Source of the DNA: Margaritifera margaritifera
Taxonomy: Eukaryota > Mollusca > Bivalvia > Unionida > Margaritiferidae
NCBI GenBank assembly: GCA_029931535.1
Contig: JAQPZY010000962.1
Span: forward strand, 496,001-560,000
Length of the DNA: 64,000 nucleotides
Direction: 5' to 3'
This document shows, piece after piece, positions 1 to 12,105 of this stretch. Within the stretch, counting starts at the first letter, position 1; each line of letters begins with the position of its first letter. Under the pieces are notes generated by a model that was not told the DNA's origin, did not search any database, and saw only the letters and a list, made by a program, of their open reading frames with translations. The position numbers and the translations under genes are program-made.

Positions 1-560
1 TGTAAAACTTGTAAAATAACCCGCTGTGCCAAACTGTGTTGAATGATTTAGCGTTATTTAGAAACGTAATATCGACAGAAGTATCTCTATCCATGTAAAA
101 ATAGCATATCGCTTCCTTGATACAGAAAGCTACAGTTATACTACCGCAGTTGTTTCTAAAACCACGTTGCAATAGGCTTGGGAAAGAAATCTGTTAAGAA
201 AAGATAACTAGTTTATTGTATAAAAATTGTTCCTGGACTTTCTGAAACACTGAAACTATAGTTATATCCCGATAATTATTCATATCTAATTTGTTCTTCC
301 TCCTACCTTTAAAGAGTGGTATTACCAAGCATTGTTTAAAGTGGAGCGGGTACTTTTCGGTTTTGCACACTTTTGTGAATACAATTTCAAGTAATCGTAC
401 ACTGCTTGGAAGGTCCGCAAAAAGTAAATGCTCTGCAACAATACCGTCGGGACCACAGGCCTTACCTTTATTGAGAGATCTATCTGCAGAGCTGATTTCT
501 TCTTTAGTGGGGGTTTTATCAACAAATTTATCAAAGTGAGAATAGGTGTCTTTGTTGTGT
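1..560 (-). pseudogene. LINE-A reverse transcriptase, N-terminal part, broken and cut by window edge
   Basis: This is the start of the reverse transcriptase domain of a non-LTR retrotransposon, which copies element RNA at the nicked target. Reading down the minus strand, about 540-400 holds the early RT block with KGKACGPDGI, about 330-250 holds the block containing NNYRDI, and the last bases to position 1 read like motif A ending in FNTVWHSGLFYKF. These blocks are in order but not all in one frame. At motif A the aspartates expected in this family (F-L-D... and AFDTVWH) read as asparagine, so the copy looks catalytically dead. The fingers region and motif A are present; motifs B to E would lie left of the window. 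Gene order with the endonuclease and ORF1 upstream is normal for a CR1/Jockey-group LINE. Confidence 0.8.
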
Positions 561-1130
561 TTTCTAAGCTAACTAGGACCATCTGGAAATGATTGTCATC
601 ATACGAATAAGTATTGTCAACTAATGACAAACTAGAAAAATGATTTGCCCATAACTCACAAATAGAGAGTCGAGGTCGCGTACAACTGTTCCGTTTGATT
701 CGATGTCGGAAGTGCATTGATGCTTGTATCGTTTCTTCCGTAAAAACTGATAAATGCGGAAATATCAAGCTCTGCAGCTTTTTCAAGCTCCCTGAATTGT
801 TCTCTGTCGTACGTATCTTTGGCTTTCAACAATTCTTTTGCAAACAATGTCTTCCCTTTCTTATAATTCGCGTATGACAGGTATACCTAGCCTCGCGGCC
901 TACCATTATAGATCCATTCACTACGTTTCTTCCGCATTTCCGCGTGAAACCTTTTTACGTTTAGTAGTTTCCAATACGAGTTAGTATACTGGCAAAGCTT
1001 CTTTATGGGCAGAAATTTAGAAGCCGCGGCATGTAATATGTTTATCATGTCTTGAATAGTAATTTCAATATCGACATTCGTCTCTTGTTGATTTAAAAAA
1101 TCGGTGCGTGTTACTGACTTATACCTTCTT
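560..1130 (-). pseudogene. LINE-A linker between endonuclease and RT, broken
   Basis: The stretch between the endonuclease and RT blocks holds the basic, poorly conserved linker usual in these LINEs. A minus-strand open piece at 656-847 (FAKELLKAKDTYDREQ..., then AAELDISAF) and an overlapping frame ending SICELWANHFSSL can be aligned with the corresponding linker of LINE-D on the right of the window, which has AEFDVGKI and then RYAWRQHFEKP. The match to LINE-D is what fixes the identity; on its own the segment would be unassigned. Several frame changes and stops break it. Confidence 0.65.
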
Positions 1131-1132
1131 AT

Positions 1133-1935
1133 CTATTCTGCCGAGTCTTTCTTCCAATTTACGGATTTGATTATATGCTCGTCGGCCCTTGTGGTGTTAT
1201 GTACTAATGGCCTGACTAGCTCTATTTTTGCAGGATGATGATCTGAAATATTCAAAGGATGATCGGCTATAGTATCGGCCTTAACCACTAAGTCGAACTT
1301 ACTTTTTTGAAAAAGGATATTGTCTATCAGAGTTTTAGACTTACCATCGACTGAGAAAAAGGTAAACTCAGGTCTATTACATATGTATGCCTTTCGCGCA
1401 AAAACCTTTCTAGAACAGCACCTCCTGCGTTTGCTGTTAAACACTTGGTTTGGGAGCTAAACAGTGAACTTAACTGGCTGTTGAAATCTCCCGCGAGTAT
1501 GCGGATGCCCTCTTGACAAAACATATCAAACTGGTCTTTCAATTCTTCTATTGTTTCGGAATAACTTGCAACTGAAAATTTAATTGATGGCAAAAGGACT
1601 CCGAAAACAAAATATTTACATTTATCGTTCCATTTTACCTCTACCCCTAAAACTATCGTTACCAGCGCTCGACGAAAGATTAACGCATATACACTTTCTC
1701 TTTAGGATTGTTATTCCCCCGAACTGTGCATACCTAAGTCTTTTTTAAGATTTCATTGTTAGCCTACTGTCAGACCATGAGAAAGATTTAAACTCGGGAT
1801 GTATAGTATCTAGAAAATTTATATCTGCAGGCATAAGCCAGTGCTCTGTGAGTACTGCGATGTCTACTTAGCTTAGGAAAGAATATAGGTAAGGTAAACC
1901 GTACATAACCCCTTGTACGTTCCATGTCAACAAAC
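1133..1935 (-). pseudogene. LINE-A apurinic/apyrimidinic-type endonuclease domain, broken
   Basis: This is the APE-like (exonuclease-endonuclease-phosphatase fold) nuclease that nicks target DNA for LINE insertion. Reading down the minus strand the motifs appear in order: LRLLTWNVQGVM near 1935-1905 (the N motif), LTEHWLMPADINFL near 1850-1810 (the catalytic Glu motif), ILAGDFNSQL near 1500-1470 (the D-x-N motif) and SDHHPAKIELV near 1245-1210 (the terminal S-D-H motif). All classical catalytic residues can be seen, but they lie in different frames with stops between them. About 800 bp is close to the family's usual 220-240 residues. It lies between ORF1 on its 5' side and the RT linker on its 3' side. 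Confidence 0.85.
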
Positions 1936-2057
1936 GCAATGAATGGCCATACATTTGATGGCGTAAATAATTGATTATCATCAAAAGTATAGCAAAGATT
2001 ATTAACTGTTGAGTCATAATCTCTATATGCGATTTACTGCTCGTTTCTCTGAATTCG

Positions 2058-2330
2058 CTAATAACGCCTATTTTCCTTATCGACATACGTCTCATACCAT
2101 TCCCTTGCCAAGAAAAAATCTGCCCAAAAATCTTTTTCTAAAACCTTTTCAAAATCTGACTCATCTACCGTGACTAAAACGGTGAATGCGTCTTTTCCTC
2201 CTCTTACACGCCAATGTTTTAAAATTTGAGTGTCTATCACTTCTACCCCTTTATTCCCGCGTGCTTTCTGATACACTTTCTCATCTCTTCTCTGGATCTG
2301 TCTACTGACATAATAATTCGACATTTATAC
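2058..2330 (-). pseudogene. LINE-A ORF1 protein, C-terminal domain
   Basis: A minus-strand open stretch encodes about 88 residues containing ILKHWRVRGGKDAFTVLV, then FWADFFLAREWYETY. The same pattern occurs in LINE-D at about 61510-61650 on the plus strand (ILKKWSNDSGETFTVRV, then FWPKFVLAREWYDRY). ORF1 proteins of LINEs bind element RNA and act as chaperones. This segment seems to be the conserved C-terminal domain of the ORF1 of this family, and I name it only from its position just before the endonuclease and from conservation between the two copies. It overlaps the next frame, which runs into the endonuclease. Confidence 0.7.
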
Positions 2331-3416
2331 GAGTTTCTCACACGTTTCTGAGGCCAGTAGTTTAACGATTGTTTTATTACCTTTAACCTCTGCTTTTGTT
2401 GTGGTAGCTGATATAGATTTTGATGGTAAATTTTCGCTCCTGTCGTTGTTTCTCCTGTGTTCTCGTGTCGAGTAATGATGATCACTGTTGTAACCACGTC
2501 CTCGGTTATGTTTGATTACGATAACTTCATTCCAAGAACTGTGTCTAGTGGACAGACTCAACGCACCTCATTGCTTTGAACCGGTGGAAACGCTTCAGCT
2601 GTTTAGTACCATCTGAATCCGCATCCATTATCCCTTTCGCTGATTTGAACTTTGATGTTTCAGTTATGGGTTTGATAGCACTCACTATATCAGCTAATGT
2701 TGCGTGAATCTGTGCCACATGTTTTGTATTTATCTGTTCTATATTTCTAGATATATTGCATAGTCTATCCTCTAACGTTTGGTGGAGATTCAACTGGATT
2801 GCCCTGATGTTTTCCAACTAGTTATTCATTTCCCTCAGTTATACCCTCAAAGCCAAATTGTCTTTTGACAACTTATTCTCTTCTTCCTTATGTCTATCTA
2901 ACTCTGATTGTAGTATAGCTGAGTGAACATCTCTGGTATGAAGTTCTTTTAGGATTTTATCAAGCTCGTTTTTCAACTCGCTTATAATGTCTTCTTGGTT
3001 TGTTGAATGGTAACTTTCATAAAATGCTTCAAATCCATTACTTTGTATAAAGTCTCCGTTATTGCAGACATGTCCCTGGTATCACCTACAAGAGACGGTA
3101 TTGAATTCTTTGTTACTGGTTCTGATTCTGATTGTTTCCTGGATCCTTTTCTTTTAGACGCTATGCTCGCACATACACTGATATCAGCCATACTTGTGTT
3201 AGACTTATGTCTCGATGCACGGTACTTCACCTCAGATAGATTCTTGTCGCCTGCTAGGAAGTGGTACCAAATAAATATATCCTCATGCAATCTTTCCTCT
3301 AGAGGAGCACTGTCACATCTTATTGTTCTCTCAACTAGTCTAGTTACAGGATAGTTGTAATTTTTTAATCTAGCCAAATCATGCAACGATAATCTGATGT
3401 CTTTTAAGTTCTGCAC
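2331..3416 (-). pseudogene. LINE-A ORF1 protein, N-terminal and coiled-coil part, broken
   Basis: Three open pieces in series on the minus strand make up the rest of ORF1. The first is 3416-2982, about 144 residues beginning MQNLKDIRLSLHDLARLK, with a basic SKRKGSRK patch. The second is 2817-2545, about 90 residues, rich in heptad-like Ile/Leu (RAIQLNLHQTLEDRL, then NISRNIEQI). The third is 2561-2325, basic and low in hydrophobics. The middle piece looks like a short coiled coil, as expected for trimerising ORF1 proteins. No known domain is recognised in the first piece. The order followed by the C-terminal domain and the endonuclease supports the assignment. Confidence 0.55.
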
Positions 3417-4167
3417 ATTCAGTTCGAGTCATAATTTCTTTTTAAATTCTACCCTAACTAAAGTCCCAAATTTTGAGTTAATTTGATGGTATATATTTTT
3501 CTCTCTTTGAGTTGCTATCACATCCTCATAAGTCGGATTCTTCACCACTACTGTAATGCTCAGTTGTCCCTAGTTCCACATCCATGTCGGCAGTTTACAG
3601 TTACGTCCGTATACATTTGTAAAGGCCTGTTATACACCACTTGTATGCAAGCATGAAAGAATGAAAGTCCTTTATACTCCAGTGCAGACTGCTGTAAAGC
3701 CGTTATATGCTGCTTCAGTTACGCCGGCTCACAACACGTAACCTCTCATAATCTCATCTATTTAACGATAGTGGGTACCGGGTATAAATCGGAATCTCCA
3801 CACTGTTAAGGCACCAGGTGTAACACGACAACTGATATAATTCTCTCAGATCATGAGTATGCACTATACTCACTATGCACAATACATAATACATAACGAA
3901 CAAACTTGCTGGCATGAGGGATGAGTAGGCTTTTATAATGGTGTGATGTGATGTGATTTACAGCTCACAACATATATGACAAAGCAAATCTTTAAGATTA
4001 ATGCTACTTGATGTGTCACACCCATACACTCATCAGCTTTTTGGAATCTATGCCCAAATGCGAATCCGGATCCAAAGCCAGATCGGAATGTAAATATTCT
4101 ACCTACACAATACTTAGAGTCAGAAGTAAATAAGAACACTAGAGCAGGTCATGTGCGTCCAGGCAGT
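3417..4167. other. Flank of LINE-A, no gene seen
   Basis: The bases upstream of LINE-A ORF1 may include its 5' untranslated region, but I see no boundary, target duplication or promoter motif that would prove it. The rest is AT-rich without coding signal. Confidence 0.4.
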
Positions 4168-4251
4168 CCCATACAACGTAGAAACAATCCCATACAACGT
4201 AGTAGCAATCCCATACAACGTAGTAACAATCCCATACAACGTAGTAGCAAT
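4168..4251. repeat. 21-bp minisatellite, four copies
   Basis: Units begin CCCATACAACGTAG and recur at 4168, 4189, 4210 and 4231, with a partial fifth at 4252. Units alternate between AGTAGCAAT-like and AGTAACAAT-like ends. Because 21 is divisible by 3 the array stays open as a PIQRSNN-like peptide repeat, which is a by-product of the unit length. Confidence 0.9.
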
Positions 4252-7200
4252 CCCATGTATAGTGGAATGATAAGCAATGCACTTAACGTATATGCCAGTA
4301 CATCTCCAAGTTCCATTATGAAATATGAAAACTGTAGTAATTTAAATTGGAAGAGTTTTTTGACCCACTTTCACACCACTTGCAATTTGCCGAGGACAAC
4401 CAAGGCATGCGTTTGTTTTGTATAGAACATATAAATATGATATATGATACATGAAGTGCCACACTCAACCACTGCTCCCATTTTTCATCTACGAATACAA
4501 ATATCATCCTCCACATGAAAAAATAATAAACATGTGTATACATTAGAGCAAAGTTAATCAACTTTGGTCACCTTAAAGCCCAAGCTAACTAATTATAGAA
4601 ATGAACTGAGTTATTTGTGCCACTAATCCTAGTTCGAACTGAATATATAGAGAAAAATAAAATTGAATTCACATAATTCTGGCTTGGTAGGAAACCGCCC
4701 AAGGTCAACAATTCCACCACTTCAAGGGTGGTCGCTTCATGAATATATCCATAACATGTTTAGTGAATACCGCCACATATTAACAAACCAAATTTGATGA
4801 AATACCTGGAGACGAAAAGCACATTACTTACCCTAAAGTAGCGATCTTTAACTGCATGCATGTATTTTGTAGGTAGGTATTTATGTATGTATATATTTAT
4901 ATATGTGTGAATGCCAAATGTCTGCAAAAGCTTTCAGGCCCTACTTGAGAACCATGAAAAGTATAAAACTGGTAGAAATGTAAATCTTACTTATTCAATT
5001 ATATCTTATTAGTAAACAAAACTTAACACGATGATTATTCGTTTATAAATATTGTTTACTAAGCAATACAATTATAAACACATCATCCAATCGATTCGTT
5101 TAATAATTAATTAGTCATAAGTGTATTGTTCCAATACATCCTTTAGATTTTCTTTCCATTTTGTTCTAAAATATTTTCAATCAAAGTCGTTAATATTCTA
5201 AAGCACCACTTGTAAAATAATGTGGTTACGATTTTCTCATGTTAGTCTGTGAATGTTGTATATTCGACGTTTGTAAAATGTTCAACATAAATGTTCTGAA
5301 TGTCGGCAATTTTCTTTTGTCTTTCGCGCAATCGCACTGTCTTCACAAACAAATCGTTAAGAACTACTATAACATAGTGCATAAATACCCGCATGACATA
5401 TACAATCAAAGATATGGTGAGAAGCAACCTTTCTGACTGATAGAGTTTAATAATGATGATAGATACCGAACAAGACTTTAAACAAGACAATATAACTTAT
5501 TTATCAAGAAATAAGAAACACTTTTTACCTGAATCATATATGATGGAAGAGGAAATTGGTTCCCAAATATTACATAAAGTTATACATCGTACATGTGGCA
5601 ACATTTCAATGAACACGGCTTTCTCTTCCAGTATGAAGGCGAAAGCACGAGAATGATGTCATAAAAGACGCTAAAAATAACTCTTTTGCATCACATTGAT
5701 AAAAAAGCAGGAAAAGCGCTTCGGGGAGATTTCTTTTCGATTCCATTCGCCATCAATGGTGCTATCCCGCTTGAAGATAACGTCTTTACTGGTCTCACAG
5801 GCACGACACCTGTCTATGATCACAGGATAACATGCAAGATTTTTATTTTGCTGAAAGCATGCCGAGTCTCTGCATATTTTGCTTTGAATTATAATAAAGA
5901 CTTTGTTCAGCAATTCATACATTATTCTTTTCAATGTACTGTTCTAGTTCCTAAGAATTCTATTGGTAATTCCGCCTTATGACTACTGACATTAGCGGAA
6001 GATGCAATTTCGCAAACAATCTATCATCGAACGTACACCCAAGCACTAAAATGATTGAGCAAGTTATTAGTATATTTGACAAAAGGGGTCACGAATCCAT
6101 TATGTGACACCTATTCATGAGGTTAGGCGAAGAATAAGCGTAACTTTGCTTCTAAATACCGCAAAATGATACTATGTTGCGCTTGTGTTTTCCTCAGATG
6201 AATGCGCAAATGCAATAACTTGGGATTTATAAGTCTTCGTCTTCTTTCTTAATTTTTTTTGCATTTCTTTCAGATTTTGGAGAATGGAGGTATCATTAAA
6301 ATTTCATAAATCTGTCTTCTGTAGCTGCCAGAATTAGGCCGCTGATATTGTCAGGTTTTGCTTAACAGCTTTGGAGACACAAGATATGAAATGTTGTTTT
6401 AAAATTAGTTGGTATGACTTAAGAAGGCGTAGAGTCACTCTTAGAATATTCGACATAAAACATACATATTTTGTTTTTAAAAATCATTGGCATTGTGTAT
6501 GATTTTCATGGAAACCAGAAATCGCAATCTTAAAATATCATATCTGAGCAAAGATGAAAATAAATTTATTTTGTTTCTGAAGGTGAACAAATAAGACCTG
6601 ACGATTTTCATGATATTAATCTACTTATTTCAACCGCAGTGAATGATTGTATTTAGATACAGATAGGCTGCTTTTCCGTCAGCAAGCAAGGTGTTGATTA
6701 GGTCATTTTTTTACAATATATGATAACAAGTATGTCAGTACGAATCTTCAGTTAGTACATGTTGTTAGAGAATGACTCTTACGTCCCCTGATTTTGTGAT
6801 ATTCATATTATTATTATTTAATATCAATAATCTCTTTGAAAATAGATGTACAAAGTACAAGGAGAGGACAAGAGTGACGTGTCTTCATTTGGAATTGCTC
6901 AACAAAAATTCATGTGTAATATTTGATTCATTTTTTGTTAGAATAACTTGCGGACAAGGGATGCTTGGATGATGTGGGATTACAAGACCAAATTATAGCT
7001 AAGTTTTCTTCTTTTTTTGTCCGGAATAACTCGCAAACATTGCTTTATTATTTCTTCGTAAAATGTTTCATGGATAGTTTTATTCGGCAAAAGTAGTTTT
7101 TCTTAATAACAATCTTAAAGAAATGTGCGGATATTTCATGCTAGTTAGAATAGTCAAATTTACAAATCACTTATACCTTACAAAATAAGAATGAACGAGA

Positions 7201-9282
7201 TTGACATGTTATAAAAATATTGTAAACTTGCAACTAAATGTGCGTTAAAATAATGTATTTATAAAAAATAAAATAAAATATTATTTTTTTAAAAATCATT
7301 TAAAATGTTAATCTTGTGTGAAAAGTGCTGTTCCAAGGTACTAATCAGAGTTTCCAAAGATTTTGTTTCAATTAATGTTACTTGAAGTTAATAACATAAA
7401 ATGCTTAACACTTCACAGATAGTATTGTGCATTTTGTATATGAATTTCACTCCGTTAGTGTTTGCAATAAATACAGACTCTAATGTTTGTAGTACGACAT
7501 TTCTAAACCAAAATATCACAAGACAATTTCTAATTTTCTTTGTTTCATATTTTCTTCAAAAAAACGAAACCTTCGTGAATAACATTTGCAATATACCGAA
7601 TCAATACAAAAACATATATGCATCAATCTTCCTTGAATAATTAATAAGTCATCTATCATTATTAGAAAAGAAGTTAAAGAGATTGGCGATAAAGCAAATA
7701 TCACAAGAAATCAAGAAAGAAGGCAACCTACACGAACATAATTCCACCGTATGCTCGTTACAAAAAGAGCATTAAGCTTCCTGCCGCACAACCCGTTCGT
7801 GATTGAAATGTATGCGACCAATCGTAGTTCGCCTAAGCCGTTTTATCTTTATGAATCACACATATATAAACAGTAGTTGCATTTTTTTTAAAAATACTTT
7901 CGAAAGGAACTAAAAAGGAACTAAGTTTGTTTTTGGACCTTTCAACATGTATCGAATGGTAGTGCATATGTGAATATTTAAGTAAAGTTCCTTTCTTATA
8001 TTCTTTGCATTCGTACGTACATTAAAAAGACGCATGCTACTTATATAAACTTATTCCAAATGCATTGTATCTTTGCATGATCAAGTTAATTAGCAAAGGT
8101 TTACATGTTTCTTTCGAAAAAGTAAAAATGCTGTGAAAAGTAAGATGACTATCTCTCTGTGTTGGACATTATATTTCATTACAGAACAACATAACATAAA
8201 AACTATTCCAAAAACACTAAGAAAAAACAATTTATACCAGCACTTGCTTGAAATAGTATACATTCTCTAACTGAAGAGTACGATCGGGTAAATATTCAGC
8301 TTTTTAGTTGTAAGTTTGAGAGAACATTTGGAATTTGACCTTTCAATAAATTTACTGTTTAACATTTCGTTGCCAGGATTATTGCATCATACTTTTGTTT
8401 GCCTTTGCGGTTATTCTGGAATTATTGTCTCATGAGAAATAAAACAATATTTTAATCTGTCTATTCTCTTACATTATATTTTAATGGAAAATAGTCTGAA
8501 TAATTAAATTTAGTTTTAACACTCTCAATTCATTAACATTCATAAATTATTAATTACAAAGTTTATCTTGAAACAACTAAATGCACAGTTTGCATGATCA
8601 TGCATAAATTCACAGCAAGGAGAGTGTAATATGGTGATCATGATTAGCACGAAGTGAAGATCCGAAAGAATGAAGGGCTTTTTGGTAGTTATCTTTCTAA
8701 AAAATCGAGTGCACTGAAACATGAATTGTTCATACCTACGGACATACAAGGTTTCTAAATCTCCAATTATTGGTTGCATATCATACCACCCATCTACCTA
8801 TTACATAGCATCACGGCATTTTCGATTATAAACTGTGTTACAAACTGTGATAATATCTTGCAGATAAGCTGTACTATCAGAGATAAAAGCGAAATACGAG
8901 GACATTGCACAAAACAGGAAACTTGAAATTGTCTTTGCAGGCTTTATCCCTTTGGCGTTATTGATAAGTGTTTGTGCTATCCTGTTAAGTGATTATGTCT
9001 TTATTGACTTAGCTCACATTGTATTCAACGCAAGCCAACACGCAAGTCATTTGTACTGATGTAGACGTGCAATATGCTTTAACAGTTGATTCATTTTAGT
9101 CAAAACAAAGTTTAAGGCTTCATATGGAAGAATTTCATTTCATGCCTTAATTACCAAAGATTCTGATTACACTGGCTATTCAACATTGATAGTATAGTCA
9201 TAAGAAAATACAATTTCACACAGTAACGTCCAAAAAGTGAAATTATTCAGTCCACCAGCGGTATGACTGAGCCAAAATATTG
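4252..9282. other. AT-rich stretch without recognisable genes
   Basis: About 5 kb of AT-rich sequence. Open stretches are all under about 100 residues, with no domain, no paired splice signals and no similarity to other parts of the window that I can see. I find no array or transposon end in it. Confidence 0.5.
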
Positions 9283-9317
9283 TCCTTGCAATATTACATA
9301 ATTTGACTCATATATAT

Positions 9318-9366
<49 letters not shown>

Positions 9367-9434
9367 ATATATATATATTAGAGAATTTGTTATTATTTTC
9401 CAAAACATTGTCTTTGCAATATTACATAATTTGA

Positions 9435-9517
<83 letters not shown>

Positions 9518-9537
9518 GAATTTGTTATTATTTTTTC
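9283..9537. repeat. Tandemly duplicated segment, each copy with an (AT)n microsatellite
   Basis: The segment CTTGCAATATTACATAATTT followed by a long AT run and then TTAGAGAATTTGTTATTATT appears twice, beginning near 9283 and 9412. The AT runs are about 9311-9378 (with a CATACATA interruption) and 9438-9513. The whole unit, including unique flanks, was duplicated, after which the two AT tracts drifted to different lengths. The plus-strand open run of IY repeats across the second tract is not a gene. Confidence 0.9.
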
Positions 9538-9550
9538 AAAACGTTTAATT

Positions 9551-9631
9551 CGTACTCTTAAGAGATTCGAACCCGGGTCAGCGGGTTACGGCACCCATCA
9601 TCTTGTCTGTACGTACCAACCCCTATTTATC
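9551..9631 (-). repeat. tRNA-like fragment, possible SINE head
   Basis: On the minus strand the sequence reads GATGGGTGCCGTAACCC and then GACCCGGGTTCGAATCTC. The second piece is an excellent pol III B box with T-arm shape, and the first resembles an anticodon arm. A clear A box and a full cloverleaf are not visible, so it is probably the tRNA-derived head of a degraded SINE and not a tRNA gene. It directly adjoins the AT microsatellite, a common SINE-tail association. Confidence 0.4.
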
Positions 9632-9946
9632 TTTGTTTTTTCTTTAATTTAAAAGCTTTCAATACAAGTTACAAGTTAAAAATATACAGTCAATATGTAC
9701 ATAGTATTTTGTGTAGTAATAATCTAAAATCTGTAAGATTATACACGATTTCTCCTTATCTATTCTTATCAATGGATTATCTTGTGCAAAATATTTTGCA
9801 ATCATAGCCTGATGTTTGTGTTTGTAGTGTTGATACGCATATAATATGTATTTCATAATCATATATTTAGACGGTCTTTACATGTCTATTTTTTTTTTTT
9901 GTGTGTAAATACATAATCGAGCAATGCTCAGAAAGTTGTAAAAAAA

Positions 9947-10089
9947 TACCGTCTATACTCGCGTAAAATCCGATACCAACTACAAACTGCATAGACTCAG
10001 ATCTGCCGTCGCATAATGCGCCGGTAAATCTGGGTCTATGCAGTTTGTAAGGACTAATCAGTAGAATAAACAACATAGACCCTGATCTC
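9947..10089 (-). mobile_element. Double-hairpin MITE, copy 1 (truncated)
   Basis: Minus-strand copy of the family described at 29275-29497. It opens with TA then CCGTCTATACTCGCG (the terminal inverted repeat), holds a complete hairpin B (AAACTGCATAGACTCAGATC ... loop ... GTCTATGCAGTTT), then the reverse of the linker and only the first half of hairpin A (AAACAACATAGACCCTGATC). The far half of hairpin A and the other terminus are missing. Imperfect pairing in hairpin B (CTCAG against CTGGG) shows decay. Confidence 0.9.
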
Positions 10090-10187
10090 AAATGTTATAT
10101 ATACAATGTTAAACATGAACTCAAAAAGGTAATCGTCAAGAGCTGGAAACGAGAAGATGGACTAATATACACAATCTTTATAATAAA

Positions 10188-11120
10188 TTATTGTAAAAAT
10201 AATAATCTATCTCTTATTTTAAATGCTTGATAAACAAATTTAGCTAGTGAACATATTATTTTCATATTACAAGAAGTTAATAGTTCAATGTACTTGTGCC
10301 TGGATGGTTTATTCCAGAAGCACTTTTGGATTAAGTTTACACGCAAGTGAGTATACACATGACATACTAAAAGAAAATGATATTCGTCTTCAATATCTTG
10401 GTTGTCACATAGCATACAATATCTTCACTTCTATCTATAATATTGCTTCCATATCTCCGAGTTTCATTTCTCAGATTATGGGAAGACACTCGGAGTTTTG
10501 TCAAAACTGATCGATTTTTATGGTTATACAAGAATTTGAAATAATCTTCGAGGCCGAAGTCAGTTTTGATATGTTTATATAAGGCAGTTTGTCAGAATTT
10601 GGTAATTTAGTACTGCAGTCTGATAGAAAAGTATTTGTAATTCTTTGTTTAACAATTGGAATAAACTCAGAGCAATTTACAGAATCAGGAAACATCTACA
10701 CTAAACCAAAACCAAATCTGCTAAAAGTATTTTTTAGGAGTGTGACTCAGTTGATACTATTACTTGATTCATTTTCAATATATAACTGCCTATATGCAGT
10801 ACTCAGTATAATATTTGCAGAACTTTTAATTCTAAACCAATATTTAACTAACTTAACCAGCCTTAAATATTTAAGTGGGATTCTTCCAAGTTCACCGTAT
10901 ACACCGACGTCAGAAGTAGATAATTATATATTTAACAAATATTTTTAAAACCTTCGGTGTACATGTTCAATGACGTCAGCCTGGTGAAAACCCCATACCT
11001 CTGAGAGCCTGGTGACAACCCCATACCTCTGATGAGTAATTCAGAACTGGAACAACATAAATATCACAAAGTTTCAAATATTCATTATAATTTAAATAAC
11101 ATTTTTTCAAATTACAAATA
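10188..11120 (-). pseudogene. LINE-B C-terminal region
   Basis: A minus-strand open piece at 10188-10415 encodes about 75 residues with MLCDNQDIEDEYHFLLVC, a cysteine/histidine pattern (C...IEDEYHFLLVC) characteristic of the C-terminal end of many animal LINE polyproteins, then LRVNLIQKCFW. The bases from 10416 to 11120 should hold the thumb and connection region but are too broken to follow. There are two short repeats of CCTGGTGA-AACCCCATACC near 10980-11030. The RT motifs of the same element follow at higher coordinates. Confidence 0.65.
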
Positions 11121-12105
11121 AGCATATTCATTGTCTTTAGTGCTTTATCAGCCAATGTTTGTTGAGCTTTAGAGAATTTTCCATTGCTTGAGAAAACAAG
11201 ACCAAGGTAATTAAAAGTTTCTACTACCTCAATGTTACTCCCGGCTATATTGCATGCTTAGTCTTGTCTTAATGGACCACCTTTTATAAAGACCATAACA
11301 ATAGTTTTTATCAAGATTAATATTTAGATTCCATGTATTACAGTAATCGTGCAAATTATCCATGAACTTTTGTAAACCTTTAATATTTTCTGAAAATAAA
11401 ACTAAATCGTCAGCAGTGTCAAAAATAAAGACAACTCTTCTAACTCTATACAAATATCCCTCGTAGACTGTAATGATGTTTCCAGATCTTCAATAAATAA
11501 CAAAAATAGTATCGGTGATAACACTTCACCTTGTATCAAACCTACTCGATATTCAAGAAGGCACTACGAATACACTGTACATATAACATTTTGACATTTA
11601 CACCTTGTCTAAAAACCTTCAACCACAAACCATTTCTGTATACACTATCAACTGCCTTTATAAAATCAACAAAAGCTGCATAAAACCTTTTTCCTTGATT
11701 CAAATAGTTATTAATCAAACAATTCAGAACAAAAGTAGCGTCAGTAATTCCCACTCCTTTCTTGAAAAAAAATTGCGCATCCGATATTTGTCATTTTCTC
11801 CGCCCAATTCAGCAGTCTTTCATTCAAAATAGTGGTAAATAATTTTGAAATGCAGCTTAGTAAAGTAATACCTCTATAATTTCCTGTATTACAAGCATTA
11901 CCAGACTTAAATATAAGCACAATATCACTCTTCCCCCGTGGCGCAGGAAAATGACCACTATCGAATATTGCATTAAATATTTTGCATATATAGGGTCTAA
12001 GTATCTCCGCTCAGTTTTTCAACGATAATCATTGCCATGTTGTATCGAAGTTTTGAGATTTTGTATCGCTTTTGTAATTTCATCGTCTATTATTTGTTTA
12101 TCATG
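11121..12105 (-). pseudogene. LINE-B reverse transcriptase domain, broken
   Basis: RT of a CR1/Jockey-group non-LTR retrotransposon. Reading down the minus strand: IVLIFKSGNACNTGNYRGI near 11930-11870 (early RT block), then GITDATFVL followed by AAFVDFIKAVDSVYRNGLW near 11750-11600 (motif A, with catalytic Asp kept), then TADDLVLFSENIKGLQKFM near 11420-11350 (motif C, with the DD pair kept) and a following motif D-like helix. The motifs are in order and roughly correctly spaced, but separated by stops and frame changes, so no intact protein is made. The endonuclease/RT linker lies upstream and the zinc-like tail downstream. Confidence 0.88.

Noticed and set aside
5453..5982. Small genes around 5.5-6.0 kb
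   Set aside because: Several frames of 67-98 codons overlap on both strands with no domain, splice signals or repeat homology; expected by chance.
9551..9631. Functional tRNA gene
   Set aside because: Only the B box/T arm and a possible anticodon arm are seen; acceptor stem and A box are not convincing.
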